Source: UBA695 sp042691655 (lineage in GTDB: Bacteria > Verrucomicrobiota > Verrucomicrobiia > Chthoniobacterales > Chthoniobacteraceae). Taken from it: 64,000 nt of DNA. The notes beneath the pieces were generated by a model that was given only the letters and a program-made list of their open reading frames with translations, made no database searches and was not told the origin of the DNA. Made by a program: the position numbers and the translations under genes. Below, piece after piece: positions 35,848-44,800 of this stretch (its first letter is position 1; each line of letters opens with the position of its first letter). The stretch covers positions 930,001 through 994,000 of the forward strand of contig CP170506.1 in the NCBI GenBank assembly GCA_042691655.1, read 5' to 3'.

Positions 35848-38800
35848 ATGAAGTTCCCCGTAATCTGTTTTTCTCTATTGCTCATCGCCTCGTGCGTGCA
35901 TGCCTCCGATACCGTGCCGCCCTTCTATCCCGAGCCGAAGCCCTTGGCTTCGACGGAGGCGACAACCATCCCGGAAGGGGAGATCCTGGTTTCGCTTCGA
36001 GACGGCGCGCCGCTTTCCCCGGGGAATTTTATTGAAGCACGCTCGCTTAATGGAAAATGGAAATTCTCGGGCCTGGAACGGTCGGACGTTCCCTTTGCCG
36101 AGCCCTCGGCGCTTGATCTTGAATTCGAAAAAACCGACTTTGACGATTCCGCTTGGAACGAGATACCGGTACCTCTGGACTGGTATCAAAAATATTCCGA
36201 CGCCCGATCGAAGACTCAGCCCTATGTCAAAGGCACCTATCGGCGCGCATTCAATTTATCCGAGGCCGATATCGCCAGCGGTCGCCGGGTGCTGCTTCAC
36301 TGTGGTGTTATTGGATATGACGCCGTGGTGTTCGTCAACGGTCGCGAGGCAGGCCGCCACAAGGGGGATTTTACCCCCTGCGAGTTTGACGTGACGGATG
36401 TCGTCCATGCGGGCAAAAACCAGATCGCCATCCGTGTCTTGAGCGACTTTGGCCCCGACCGTGGTAATGTGCCGAGCGCATCCCATGTCTATGGCGCCCA
36501 GTGGGGATTCGCCGACATCAAGGGCGGCCTCTGGCAGTCGGTTTCCCTGCGCTTGGAACCCTCCCTGAGGTTCCTTTATTTCCGGATCAACCCAAATCTC
36601 GCCGACGATTCTATATCGATAGATTATGCCATCGACAACAAAACCGGCAGTGAAGCCGTTCTCAACCTGGGGTTTGTAGTGAGCACCGCTCTCAAGAGCA
36701 CTCCCAACAAAGTTAACGCCGCTGTCGAACCGGGGACTGTTTCGCTTAAGCTTGGCGAAAATACCGGGGCGCTGACGTGCAAGCTGGACCACCCCGTCAG
36801 GTGGTCTCCCGAGGATCCCTTTCTCTATTATCTGACCGGCTATCTGAAAACGCGGGATGGGCTAGTGGTTTCCGCCAAGGTCGAACGCTTCGGCTTCCGG
36901 GATTTCAGGGTCATCGACGGGAAATTCCACCTCAACGGCAAGCGGATATATCTTTTCGGGGAAAGCTTTTCGTCTTCCAGCTATGGAGGGAGGAGCCGTT
37001 CGCCGGAGGAAGATATGCAGCATCTTCGGAACCGTTTTGCCCGCTTAAAGAGCTTTGGCGTAAACACTCTCCGCAATGCCCACATGCCTGCATTGCCGGA
37101 CGCGCTTGAAGTGGCCGACGAGATGGGGTTAATGATCTACAACGAGTGGGGCTGGTGCTTCACGAACAAGATCGATGAACCGGCTTTTCAGAAAAACAAC
37201 GACCGCGAACTCATTGAGTGGCTGGCCCGCGACTATAACCATCCCTCCGTGGTGATGTGGAGTGGAGGCAATGAGGTCATTCACAAAGACAAACCGGAGA
37301 TCATGCGCCAGCTCGACCGCCAGGTTGACGTCATCCGTAAGTTCGAGCGGCAAGACCGCCCGGTCGGTTCCTTCTCGGGATCGGCAAGCTGGGGGTCTTT
37401 CGGTAGCGGGGCGCGCAATACAGACTTTCTTGATCTGCACGATTATGCAGGAGTTTTTCGGCCATCGTGGACCGTGTTCCGTTCAGCCTTGGACAAGAAT
37501 TATTCAGGCTCGCTGAAAGACTATGCCAAAGAAGGCCACGACCTCGGTATGCCCTATATCGTATGGGAGTGCGTCGGCTTCTCGTGGGGAGGTAGGTCGG
37601 ACCCTGGATTCAAGCTCAACGATATCGAAGCGTACGCCAAATACGCGCAAACGCCGACGAGCTGGGGAAACCCCAACGGCATGGGATGGGCGGGCACCAT
37701 AGGCCTCGCCGCCGCCCTCGATCCAAACCGGGGGCTGCCCTACGGTCAGGCGATCTTCGGGCACAGGCTGCTGGAACAAATACGCCAGGACCAAAGAATC
37801 GACGGCTTTGCCCCGTGGTTCCTCTCCGACTCACTCAAGGCCACAACGTTGTGGGATCAGCCGGTTCTGCCCGGAATCAGGAATGCGGAGGGACTGCCTC
37901 CGGTAAACTTTTTTTCCGGCGACAGCTACGAGTGCCAGCTCTTTGCCGTCAACAGCACTCCGGATTCCTTGCGTGATCTTCAGTTCCGCGTGTGGCTGCG
38001 GACGGCCGAAGGAAATGACATCGAATTGGGCCGATTTTCCCCGGGAAGGATCGCACCTTGGGAGGTCTTTTCCCTCCCCGTCAAGCTTGCCATCCCCAAG
38101 AAGACTATTCCTTATCCTCAAATCCGCATCACGCTAAGCAACCCTACAGGTAGCGTCGTAGGACAGAATTTTTACGATGTTTCCATCCGGAGCCGCGCTC
38201 TGCTTACGAAGCATCTCTCTGTGAGGGAAACCGTCGCGCTGCTCGAAAATGGCGACGTCGAAGCCATGAAGCAAACAGCGAACATCCTTAGAGCGCTGGG
38301 CGTTCCGTTCGACATCCTGCCCATCGAACAGCTTTCCTCGCGATACACGGCGGCGATCGTACCCGCCAGCTTACCCCAGGCAGGCGGACTGACCATAAAC
38401 CCGCAGGCTCTGCGCGCGTGGACGCGGGGAGGAGGAAAACTCCTCGTTTTGGAACAAAATCCCTCCGGGCAGAGTCTTTTACCCAACTTGAAAGTCGTCC
38501 GATCCGAAATTGCTTACGCCGATTTGGCCATCCCCGAGCATCCGGTTTTCGCGGGACTTTCTCAACGGGATTTCGACCAATGGAACAACCCCGACGCCGG
38601 TTATGTTATCAATGCCGCGATTGCGCCGTTTACAACAAACGCCATTGCCGTGAGGGCCCCTCAATTGGCATCGAACAAGGTTGAGAATGCTATCATGGAG
38701 GCTACGATGGGGCGCGGAAGAATTTTCTGGACGCAGCTGTGCGCCACCAAGCTTTGGGGGATAGACAGTTCGGCATCCCTGTATTTGCGCAATGTTTTCA

Positions 38801-39489
38801 GCTATATGCTGGGCGGCGCTCCAGTTTATTCCAAGGTAAAGCCGCTACCAGAGGCGGATGGCGGAGTCGAGGGGATTGCCGTCGGCCGCGAGGTTTTTAT
38901 CGATCTCTCTGCGGCGGCCAACCAAGGTTTCGCCAATGATGAGAAGGGGGGGGGCTGGACAGCCCAAGGGGCCAATGACTTTGCAGGCATGCCCATGGGC
39001 TTGCAAAAACTAAAAGGGGTACCCTTTCGGATCATCGATCCCGCTGCCAATAACGGAAAATCGTGTTTGGTGCTGCGCGGCTCGGCTCGACGCGAGTTCC
39101 CTGCGCGAATCGACGGCATTCCGGTGAAGCAAAAACTGGCGAAGCTCTTCTTCCTCCATGCATGTGCGTGGAAGGGAGATGACGCCGGCCGTTACCGGCT
39201 CAACTACGAAGACGGTACACATTATGACTATCTGCTGACGAACGGACGCAACATCGGGGATTGGGCTACTCCCCAAGATCTGCCCGAAGCGACCCCTGCC
39301 TTCGTCCGTGGGAATTGGAATGGGACGGGGCAGATCGGTCTCTATATGGCCATGATGGAGAACCCCCATCCGGAGAAACAAATCCTCACGATAGACTTTT
39401 TCTCCTCCGGGTCCGATAGCACCATCGAGTGGCTCCCGGGCATTGCTCCAGTTTCTATACTGGTGGCAATTACGGGCGAGAAGCTTTAA
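35848..39489 (+). CDS. Large secreted GH2-family glycoside hydrolase with GATase-like and C-terminal beta domains
   Basis: 1213 aa. Signal peptide MKFPVICFSLLLIASCVHA. The GH2 sugar-binding domain covers ~65-230 (LNGKWKFSG, GTYRRAFNLSEADI, HCGVIGYDAVVFVNGREAG). The TIM barrel has acid/base Glu476 in VVMWSGGNEVIH and probable nucleophile Glu574 in YIVWECVGFSWGG; the latter differs from the usual SE/TE context. Residues ~800-990 resemble a class I glutamine-amidotransferase-like accessory domain (TANILRALGVPFDILPIEQL, RAWTRGGGKLLVLEQ). The last ~200 residues (GVPFRIIDPAANNGKSCLVL, HACAWKGDDAGRYRLNYEDG) form a beta domain common in Verrucomicrobia hydrolases. It probably acts on beta-galactoside or related side chains in the periplasm or outside the cell. 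Confidence 0.8.
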   Translation: MKFPVICFSLLLIASCVHASDTVPPFYPEPKPLASTEATTIPEGEILVSLRDGAPLSPGNFIEARSLNGKWKFSGLERSDVPFAEPSALDLEFEKTDFDDSAWNEIPVPLDWYQKYSDARSKTQPYVKGTYRRAFNLSEADIASGRRVLLHCGVIGYDAVVFVNGREAGRHKGDFTPCEFDVTDVVHAGKNQIAIRVLSDFGPDRGNVPSASHVYGAQWGFADIKGGLWQSVSLRLEPSLRFLYFRINPNLADDSISIDYAIDNKTGSEAVLNLGFVVSTALKSTPNKVNAAVEPGTVSLKLGENTGALTCKLDHPVRWSPEDPFLYYLTGYLKTRDGLVVSAKVERFGFRDFRVIDGKFHLNGKRIYLFGESFSSSSYGGRSRSPEEDMQHLRNRFARLKSFGVNTLRNAHMPALPDALEVADEMGLMIYNEWGWCFTNKIDEPAFQKNNDRELIEWLARDYNHPSVVMWSGGNEVIHKDKPEIMRQLDRQVDVIRKFERQDRPVGSFSGSASWGSFGSGARNTDFLDLHDYAGVFRPSWTVFRSALDKNYSGSLKDYAKEGHDLGMPYIVWECVGFSWGGRSDPGFKLNDIEAYAKYAQTPTSWGNPNGMGWAGTIGLAAALDPNRGLPYGQAIFGHRLLEQIRQDQRIDGFAPWFLSDSLKATTLWDQPVLPGIRNAEGLPPVNFFSGDSYECQLFAVNSTPDSLRDLQFRVWLRTAEGNDIELGRFSPGRIAPWEVFSLPVKLAIPKKTIPYPQIRITLSNPTGSVVGQNFYDVSIRSRALLTKHLSVRETVALLENGDVEAMKQTANILRALGVPFDILPIEQLSSRYTAAIVPASLPQAGGLTINPQALRAWTRGGGKLLVLEQNPSGQSLLPNLKVVRSEIAYADLAIPEHPVFAGLSQRDFDQWNNPDAGYVINAAIAPFTTNAIAVRAPQLASNKVENAIMEATMGRGRIFWTQLCATKLWGIDSSASLYLRNVFSYMLGGAPVYSKVKPLPEADGGVEGIAVGREVFIDLSAAANQGFANDEKGGGWTAQGANDFAGMPMGLQKLKGVPFRIIDPAANNGKSCLVLRGSARREFPARIDGIPVKQKLAKLFFLHACAWKGDDAGRYRLNYEDGTHYDYLLTNGRNIGDWATPQDLPEATPAFVRGNWNGTGQIGLYMAMMENPHPEKQILTIDFFSSGSDSTIEWLPGIAPVSILVAITGEKL

Positions 39490-39718
39490 TCTTAGTGTTC
39501 TTGGGCGAGGAGGCGTGGGCGATTTTTGACAAAAGCAGACCAAATGCCCCGAGTGCTTCCGAGAATCGCTGCTCCCAAAGCGTGGTCAAAGGACTCCAGT
39601 CAATGCCCATGTTTTCGAGCCAGCGAACGCGGTTGACCGGAATCTCCCTCCCCATGCACACCTCTCTACGAAATTGAAATAGAGAGTCGGCCTTTCGTAA
39701 GTGCTTGATTCCCTTAAT
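39470..39718 (-). pseudogene. Remnant resembling a helicase-associated (HA) domain
   Basis: Reverse-strand frame of about 80 codons without a convincing start. It contains FRREVCMGREIPVNRVRW, then LENMGIDWSPLTTLWEQRF, which looks like a helicase-associated repeat (pattern RLxxLxxxGFxWxPxxxxWxxxF). The bases for FRREVCMGR recur in a matching frame at about 62.85 kb (FRGQVCMGR), next to a helicase fragment. It overlaps the last codons of the GH2 gene by 20 bp. It is probably a decayed fragment; the family assignment is tentative. Confidence 0.35.
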
Positions 39719-39740
39719 CTAACGCATTTTCGAGAAAAAC

Positions 39741-40334
39741 ATGGTTGGCAATTTGGTTTCCTCAGGCATGAAGGCCCTCACCGATCATGTCGGTCTCGAA
39801 AGTGAATCTTTCTTGATCCATCGCGAAAAATTCAAGTGTCTCGTAGTGCCGTGGGCTCAACGACTCCCCGTAGCCTTTTTGCAACGCCTGCTCGAGATTT
39901 CGAACGCCGGAGTTCGTATTATTTTCACACATGACCTCCCGATAGCCGCCAGCGATGCGTCCGAAGTACCCAGTCAACTGGCGCAACTACGCAGTCATCC
40001 CAGCCTTCTTGGAGACTTCGCAGGTGTTATCTCATACGAAACCGTCTTCACTCTTTCCAGAGACGAAAAAGAACTATGGCTTGACTTGGGTCGCGTCGAT
40101 CAAGTCACTCACGTGAGGCTTGATGAGCAGGCTCTGGGCGCAAAAATATCTTCTCCACACTGCTACTATCTTGGGAATTAGAAAGCGGGCCTTAAGCGGT
40201 TGCGCATCGAAGTCGTTACCACTCCCGTCGGAATCCTTGGCAACAATCCATTCGATCGCGCAGTCGCCCAGGAACCTCTTGGACTCCAAGGTCCAGTGCG
40301 TCTACTCCGCTTGTACCATCGAAAAGCCGTCTGA
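39741..40334 (+). pseudogene. Degraded C-terminal part of a GH106-like hydrolase
   Basis: The first open part (39741-40181) reads FKCLVVPWAQRLPVAFLQRL, AGVRIIFTHDLP, then LWLDLGRVDQVTHVRLDEQA before a stop. In another frame the sequence continues KRLRIEVVTTPVGILGNNPF and LGLQGPVRLLRLYHRKAV to the TGA at 40334. The pattern of LDLG.V..V..VRL...LG followed by RLRIEV...GLQGPVRL is the C-terminal galactose-binding-like end of GH106-type proteins. The N-terminal catalytic half is missing and there is at least one frameshift, so it is non-functional. The last 170 bp before the SSF gene hold only its promoter/operator. Confidence 0.6.
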
Positions 40335-40447
40335 AAACAGAGCGGAATCATTGATCCAAGGCATATTCTATCCTGCTGTTTCCACGCTACTTGTGATGGG
40401 GTGGAATTTTTGGGCAGGCACGCGAAAACAAAAACTCGACAGGTTTC

Positions 40448-40463
40448 ACTTAATGGTTTAAGT
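40448..40463 (+). promoter_or_regulatory. LacI-type operator candidate upstream of the SSF transporter
   Basis: Palindrome ACTTAATGGTTTAAGT, the exact reverse complement of the 53715 site. It is placed over the -10 region of TCGACA (40436) - 17 bp - TAAGTA (40459), 58 bp before the transporter start. One of five related sites in locus 3. Confidence 0.65.
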
Positions 40464-40521
40464 ATCGACCGTTATTTGTGCCATCTTTGCTGGAATTCCC
40501 CCTATTTTTTGCCACCTCCAT

Positions 40522-42504
40522 ATGCATTTAATCGACTGGCTTCTAATTTGCTTGCCCATTCTAATCGCTTTTTCTGTCGGCCTTTACACGCACCGGTATG
40601 TCAAAAGCGTGGCCGATTTTATGTCAGGCGGGCGGATGGCCGGGCGCTATATCCTCGCCGTGGCGAGTGGGGAAATGCAGGCCGGAGCCGTTGTATTCGT
40701 CGCTCTGTTTGAGATTTTTTCTCATGCTGGCTTCACCATGTCATGGTGGGGGCCCCTCAGTTCACCTGCGTTGTTGCTTGTGGCGATATTCGGGTTTGTG
40801 ACTTACCGGTTCCGTGAAACACGAGCATTGACGCTTGCTCAGTTTTTTGAAATCCGGTACAGCAAGAAGTTCCGGCTTTTTACGGGCGGGCTGGGTTTCA
40901 TGGCGGGAATTCTCAACTTCGGGGTGATTCCGTCAATTGGAGCCCGATTCCTGGTCTATTTCATGGGGCTGCCGCCTGCTCTGCACCTGTATTCGGTGAC
41001 GATTCCCACCTACATTCCCCTGATGGTGCTTTTGTTGTCCTTCACCGTGCTCTTGGCGGTGTCGGGCGGTATTGTTACGATTATGGTCACCAACTGCATC
41101 GAGGGGATTCTCTCGCAGTTGTTTTATTTGGCGATTATCGCGGGGCTCCTGCTTATTTTTAAATGGGATCAGGTTAGCTCGGTGCTGATGGACCGGCCTC
41201 CGGGCAATTCATTTTTGAACCCGTTCGATTGCGCCGATACGAGTGATTTTAATATTTGGTTTGTGCTGATGGGTATTTTTGCAGGGGTCTATGGCACGAT
41301 GGCCTGGCAAAACGCGGGCGGCTATAATTCAGCGGCCCTTACGCCGCACGAAGGCCGAATGGGCGGTTTATTGGGGCGCTGCCGGGAAATGGGCAAGGGG
41401 GCGGTCGTCATGCTTCTCGCGGTTTGTGCCGTGACGTTTATGCAGCACCCGGACTTTGCCACTTCGTCGCAGGTGGCCCATGAAACGGTTGGGGGGATTG
41501 CGAATGCGCACCTTCGCCAGCAAATGGAAATGCCCATCGCCATTAGCTACATGCTGCCGATGGGAATCAAAGGCCTCTTTTGCGCGATTCTGCTGATGGG
41601 GGTGTTTGGCGGCGATGCGACCCATCTTCATTCCTGGGGCGGAATTTTCGTGCAAGATATTCTGGTTCCCTTGCGTAAGAAGCCTTTTAGCCCCCGGCAG
41701 CATATCTGGGTTTTGCGCGCGGCTATCCTTGGAGTGGCAGGGTTTGCGTTTCTGTTTGGCTGCTTGTTTCCGCAAACAGAATATGTGGTGATGTGGTTTA
41801 GCATCACGATGGCCATCTATATCGGCGGTGCCGGGGCTGCGATTATCGGTGGGCTCTACTGGAGGAAAGGGACCACGGCGGGAGCTTGGGCGGCGCTGAT
41901 TACGGGATCCGTTCTGACCACGGGTGGGATTGTGCTCCGGCAATGGTCTGGCAACCAGTTTCCGCTAAACTGCGTTCAGATTTCTTTCTTCTCTTCGCTG
42001 ATTGCGATCTCGGTTTATGTGGTGGTCTCGCTGCTGACATGCAAAACGGACTTCAACTTGGACCAGATGCTGCATCGGGGAAGGTACGCGGTGGAGGACG
42101 ATATCCCCAAGTCTGCGCGGACCAAGGTGACGCTGTTGCAGAAGGTTATGGGCATTGACGATCGCTATACTCGCGGTGATAAGTGGATCGCTGGGGGGCT
42201 GCTGACGTGGAGTTTGTCTTGGTTTTGCATCATCGTTGTGGGCACGATTTGGAACATGATTTCTCCGTGGCCCATTTCAACATGGTCATCGTACTGGCAT
42301 ATCACGAGCATTAGTCTGCCGATTGTCATCAGCCTGGTGACCGCCATTTGGTTTACCTGGGGCGGAGTCCGCGATATTCGTGCCCTGTTTCGCCATTTGC
42401 GCAACGAGCGCGTGTGCCATGCCGACGATGGCACGGTAGTTAAGCCGGAGAATTTGCTTGAACCGGTTGGGATTGAAGAGCCGTCTGTCAGCGATCGGAA
42501 ATAG
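40522..42504 (+). CDS. Sodium:solute symporter (SSF family)
   Basis: 660 aa with about 13-14 hydrophobic segments. The N-terminal part VGLYTHRYVKSVADFMSGGR matches the SSF opening (x-DFF-x-GGR), and TYRFRETRALTLAQFFEIRY matches the signature after TM2. FAGVYGTMAWQNAGGYNSAA is within the core. A cytoplasmic C-terminal tail follows the last segment. It is an inner-membrane Na+-coupled importer, probably of a sugar or uronate released by GH28, GH78 and the other locus 3 enzymes. The operator-like palindrome upstream suggests control by the LacI at 53.8 kb. It ends convergently with GH28, with a GC-rich hairpin between. Confidence 0.9.
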   Translation: MHLIDWLLICLPILIAFSVGLYTHRYVKSVADFMSGGRMAGRYILAVASGEMQAGAVVFVALFEIFSHAGFTMSWWGPLSSPALLLVAIFGFVTYRFRETRALTLAQFFEIRYSKKFRLFTGGLGFMAGILNFGVIPSIGARFLVYFMGLPPALHLYSVTIPTYIPLMVLLLSFTVLLAVSGGIVTIMVTNCIEGILSQLFYLAIIAGLLLIFKWDQVSSVLMDRPPGNSFLNPFDCADTSDFNIWFVLMGIFAGVYGTMAWQNAGGYNSAALTPHEGRMGGLLGRCREMGKGAVVMLLAVCAVTFMQHPDFATSSQVAHETVGGIANAHLRQQMEMPIAISYMLPMGIKGLFCAILLMGVFGGDATHLHSWGGIFVQDILVPLRKKPFSPRQHIWVLRAAILGVAGFAFLFGCLFPQTEYVVMWFSITMAIYIGGAGAAIIGGLYWRKGTTAGAWAALITGSVLTTGGIVLRQWSGNQFPLNCVQISFFSSLIAISVYVVVSLLTCKTDFNLDQMLHRGRYAVEDDIPKSARTKVTLLQKVMGIDDRYTRGDKWIAGGLLTWSLSWFCIIVVGTIWNMISPWPISTWSSYWHITSISLPIVISLVTAIWFTWGGVRDIRALFRHLRNERVCHADDGTVVKPENLLEPVGIEEPSVSDRK

Positions 42505-42515
42505 CCTTTTGCCCT

Positions 42516-42538
42516 CGCGGGGAGGAGAGTACCCCGCG
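42516..42538. terminator. GC-rich hairpin between convergent SSF and GH28 genes
   Basis: CGCGGGG at 42516-42522 pairs with CCCCGCG at 42532-42538. It lies 12 bp after the SSF stop codon and 50 bp from the GH28 stop codon. There is no clear T-tract. Confidence 0.4.
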
Positions 42539-42588
42539 CAGCTGGCCGCGGGGATTCGGTCCCATAAGGTTTACGCCTGACGATAATA

Positions 42589-43821
42589 TTACGGGATAAG
42601 TTCAATCGGCTTCCCGTTGACGCGATTATTTTCGGTTTTGAGGTCGGTTACTTGTACGACTCTGAGTTTCTCGTGCTTAAGCTGTACGTTGATATCGGCA
42701 ATGGAGATATTGCTGATCGCGGTTTGGCCCGGGTTTCCTTCGATGTTTCCAAAGGCCGAAAAATCGCCTTTTAACTCGGACAGGCTGATGTTGCGGACGA
42801 TGGATTGGGGTGGTTCCATGCCTTTTAGTTCAAAAAACTGGGTCCACGGTTTGATGGCGAAAATCGTCCCTTCGCCTTGGAGCGTTATGCCGCGATAATG
42901 GATGTCTTCAAATCGCTGGGGGGTGTCGGGTCGCAGCTTGAGGCGCACGAGATCGATGGGACCGAGTACGCGGCAGTTTTCCACCACGACATCCCGTACG
43001 ATGGTTGCTTCGCTGCCGAGTGTCACCACGCCGTGGCCCCGGGCGAAGGTGCACTCCGTGACCCGGATGTGTTCGATGGGGGGGCTGTTTTTGTCCTCCA
43101 ACGCCATGGGGCCTTTGGAGCCTTTTAGGCAAATGCAGTCATCGTCTACGCTGTAGTGGCATCCATGGATCGTTACATTTTGGCAGCTATCAATGTCGGT
43201 GCCGTCGGTGCTTGGCGCGTGGGCGTTGTTGGATATTTCGAACCGGATGTTTTCAACGCGAACATCGTTGCAGCGGTAGAGATGCAAGTTCCAAAAACCG
43301 GAGTCTTTGAAAGTGATCCCGGAGAGGCGCACGTCTTTGGAATTTTGAATCAACGCAAGGCGGGGGCGCTCTACCGCGAGGTTGGTGACTTGGGGGTTTT
43401 CGCGATGCCGGGTCCAAAATTCTTCCCAAAACGCGGCTCCATTTCCGTCGAGCGTTCCCTCTCCGGTAATCCGCAAATGATCTGTTTTATCCGCATTGAT
43501 GAGGGCGGGAAGCCAATCTTCAAAATGCCCCTCGATGCGGGTTTGCATTTTGGGGTAGTCCTTCTTTTCCGTGGAACCTTTGAGCACCGCGCCTTGATCG
43601 AGATGCAGGTTTACCCCGGGTTTAATGAAAATGGCTCCACTTAAAAAGACGCCCGCAGGAATGACGATGGTGCCCCTCTCTCGTTCCGCGAGGTGGTCAA
43701 TGGCCGATTGAATTTTCGAGGTGTTGACGGTGTGGCCGTCGCCGACGGCTCCAAATTTCGCTATGGATATTTGCGGGCCTGTGGCGTTGGGATTATTGGA
43801 AGCGGACATGGACACCTTCAT
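42589..43821 (-). CDS. GH28 polygalacturonase-type hydrolase
   Basis: 410 aa, no signal peptide, so probably an intracellular exo-type enzyme acting on imported oligogalacturonides or rhamnogalacturonan fragments. The right-handed beta-helix starts with ISIAKFGAVGDGHTVNTSKI. GH28 catalytic blocks are in order: STDGTDID (204-211, replacing the usual NTD), VDDDCICLKG (Asp226/227 region), RGHGVVTLGSE (261-271, the His block) and RLKLRP (293-298, the RxK block). An S-T-D first block in place of N-T-D is a known variation in distant GH28 members. ATG 43821 is used; Met5 is possible. It is divergent from the secreted/GH pair across an intergenic region that carries an operator-like site. Confidence 0.88.
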   Translation of the reverse strand: MKVSMSASNNPNATGPQISIAKFGAVGDGHTVNTSKIQSAIDHLAERERGTIVIPAGVFLSGAIFIKPGVNLHLDQGAVLKGSTEKKDYPKMQTRIEGHFEDWLPALINADKTDHLRITGEGTLDGNGAAFWEEFWTRHRENPQVTNLAVERPRLALIQNSKDVRLSGITFKDSGFWNLHLYRCNDVRVENIRFEISNNAHAPSTDGTDIDSCQNVTIHGCHYSVDDDCICLKGSKGPMALEDKNSPPIEHIRVTECTFARGHGVVTLGSEATIVRDVVVENCRVLGPIDLVRLKLRPDTPQRFEDIHYRGITLQGEGTIFAIKPWTQFFELKGMEPPQSIVRNISLSELKGDFSAFGNIEGNPGQTAISNISIADINVQLKHEKLRVVQVTDLKTENNRVNGKPIELIP

Positions 43822-43996
43822 ACGGTTACCAAGGATGAAATGGGGAATTCTGCAAGCAAACAGTGGATTAAAAATGCGCCAGCGTAAAGGGATCGGTTTT
43901 CTGATGGAGCATCGCCATCACCCCGGTGCGATCGTTCGGAGATTGGCATAAATTTGTTTCTTTCAGGCATTCGCATGTTGACATCATTTGAAATAA

Positions 43997-44012
43997 ACTG
44001 TAACGATTAAGT
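43997..44012 (+). promoter_or_regulatory. LacI-type operator candidate upstream of the 44.1 kb secreted protein/GH operon
   Basis: ACTGTAACGATTAAGT matches the locus 3 consensus ACTKAAACSRTTMAGT at 15 of 16 positions. It overlaps the -10 position of TTGACA (43978) - 17 bp. A second partial site (GAAACGGTAC on the minus strand, near 44023-44040) lies just downstream. It could also act on the divergent GH28 gene. Confidence 0.6.
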
Positions 44013-44071
44013 CAATTCTTATCGTACCGTTTCAAGTACGGAAAGTTTTGGAAATCGAACCCCCTATTTAT

Positions 44072-44800
44072 ATGAAAATCTCTAAACTACCTCTTTGCGT
44101 TACTGCATTGATTGTTGCGAACAGCCCTTTTGCATATTCCGCCGAAAAAGTCCTCGTCCGCGAGGCTTTTGATACCGGGGATGCGGGTGCATCGGTGATG
44201 GGAAACTCAACGACGGATGGAAATGCCGTATGGTTGAGCGCCGGCGCTGGTGTCGGCAAAACCGCGGTGCTTGTAGCGCCTGCGGAAGCCAAGTATGGCC
44301 GCGATCCGCAAGGCCGCCCGCGCTTGACGCTGGCGGCGGCGGCGCAGGGCGTGGCATATGTGACACTAGGCTACGACTTGGACAAGGTACCGCAATTCCG
44401 GGTGAAAATTGGAGGGCTTGTGCTGGAGGGGACGGATCGGGATTTCCAGTTTATGATCGGAGCCCGCAAGAATTCGGCGGCGGTCGCCTACGGATATGTA
44501 TTTCAACGCACCCCAAGCGGATATCGGATTCTTTACAAGGGCGCCCCGGATGAAAAATTGGTGTCGGTTTCCGATAAAGATTTCGGCGGATTGTTGAGTG
44601 ACGTTGAACTAATGGTTGATAAGAATACCCAGCAGCTTTATCTGAAGGGTCAGCCGCTGGATACCCAGGCGCGCCCGACGCAGGATTCAGCCTTGAACAA
44701 TCAGGCGGATCGTCTGGATTTGGTGACGATTGCCCAAGGGACTTCCGGGACATTTGCCGCTCCGAAAATTCAAAATCTGCAAATTATTGTTACCGAATGA
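44072..44800 (+). CDS. Secreted small protein, probable beta-rich accessory to the adjacent GH
   Basis: 242 aa from ATG 44072; a TTG at 44048 would add eight charged residues before the signal peptide and is unlikely. Signal peptide MKISKLPLCVTALIVANSPF with cleavage near FAYSA. The mature part (VREAFDTGDAGASVMG, AYVTLGYDLDKVPQFRVKIG, YVFQRTPSGYRILYKG, TQQLYLKGQPLD) is rich in beta-strand segments and recalls the 236-aa protein at 2.0 kb (both open with an F..RF/EAF..D motif and end near an NFKC or NLQI strand). No catalytic residues are recognised. It is in ATGA overlap with the downstream hydrolase, so the two are made together. It may be a glycan-binding partner. Confidence 0.7.
   Translation: MKISKLPLCVTALIVANSPFAYSAEKVLVREAFDTGDAGASVMGNSTTDGNAVWLSAGAGVGKTAVLVAPAEAKYGRDPQGRPRLTLAAAAQGVAYVTLGYDLDKVPQFRVKIGGLVLEGTDRDFQFMIGARKNSAAVAYGYVFQRTPSGYRILYKGAPDEKLVSVSDKDFGGLLSDVELMVDKNTQQLYLKGQPLDTQARPTQDSALNNQADRLDLVTIAQGTSGTFAAPKIQNLQIIVTE

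Noticed and set aside
44023..44040. Second operator next to 43997
   Set aside because: The match to the locus 3 consensus is only a half-site; the CGTAC/GTACG arms define another palindrome, so it is not counted among the five sites.
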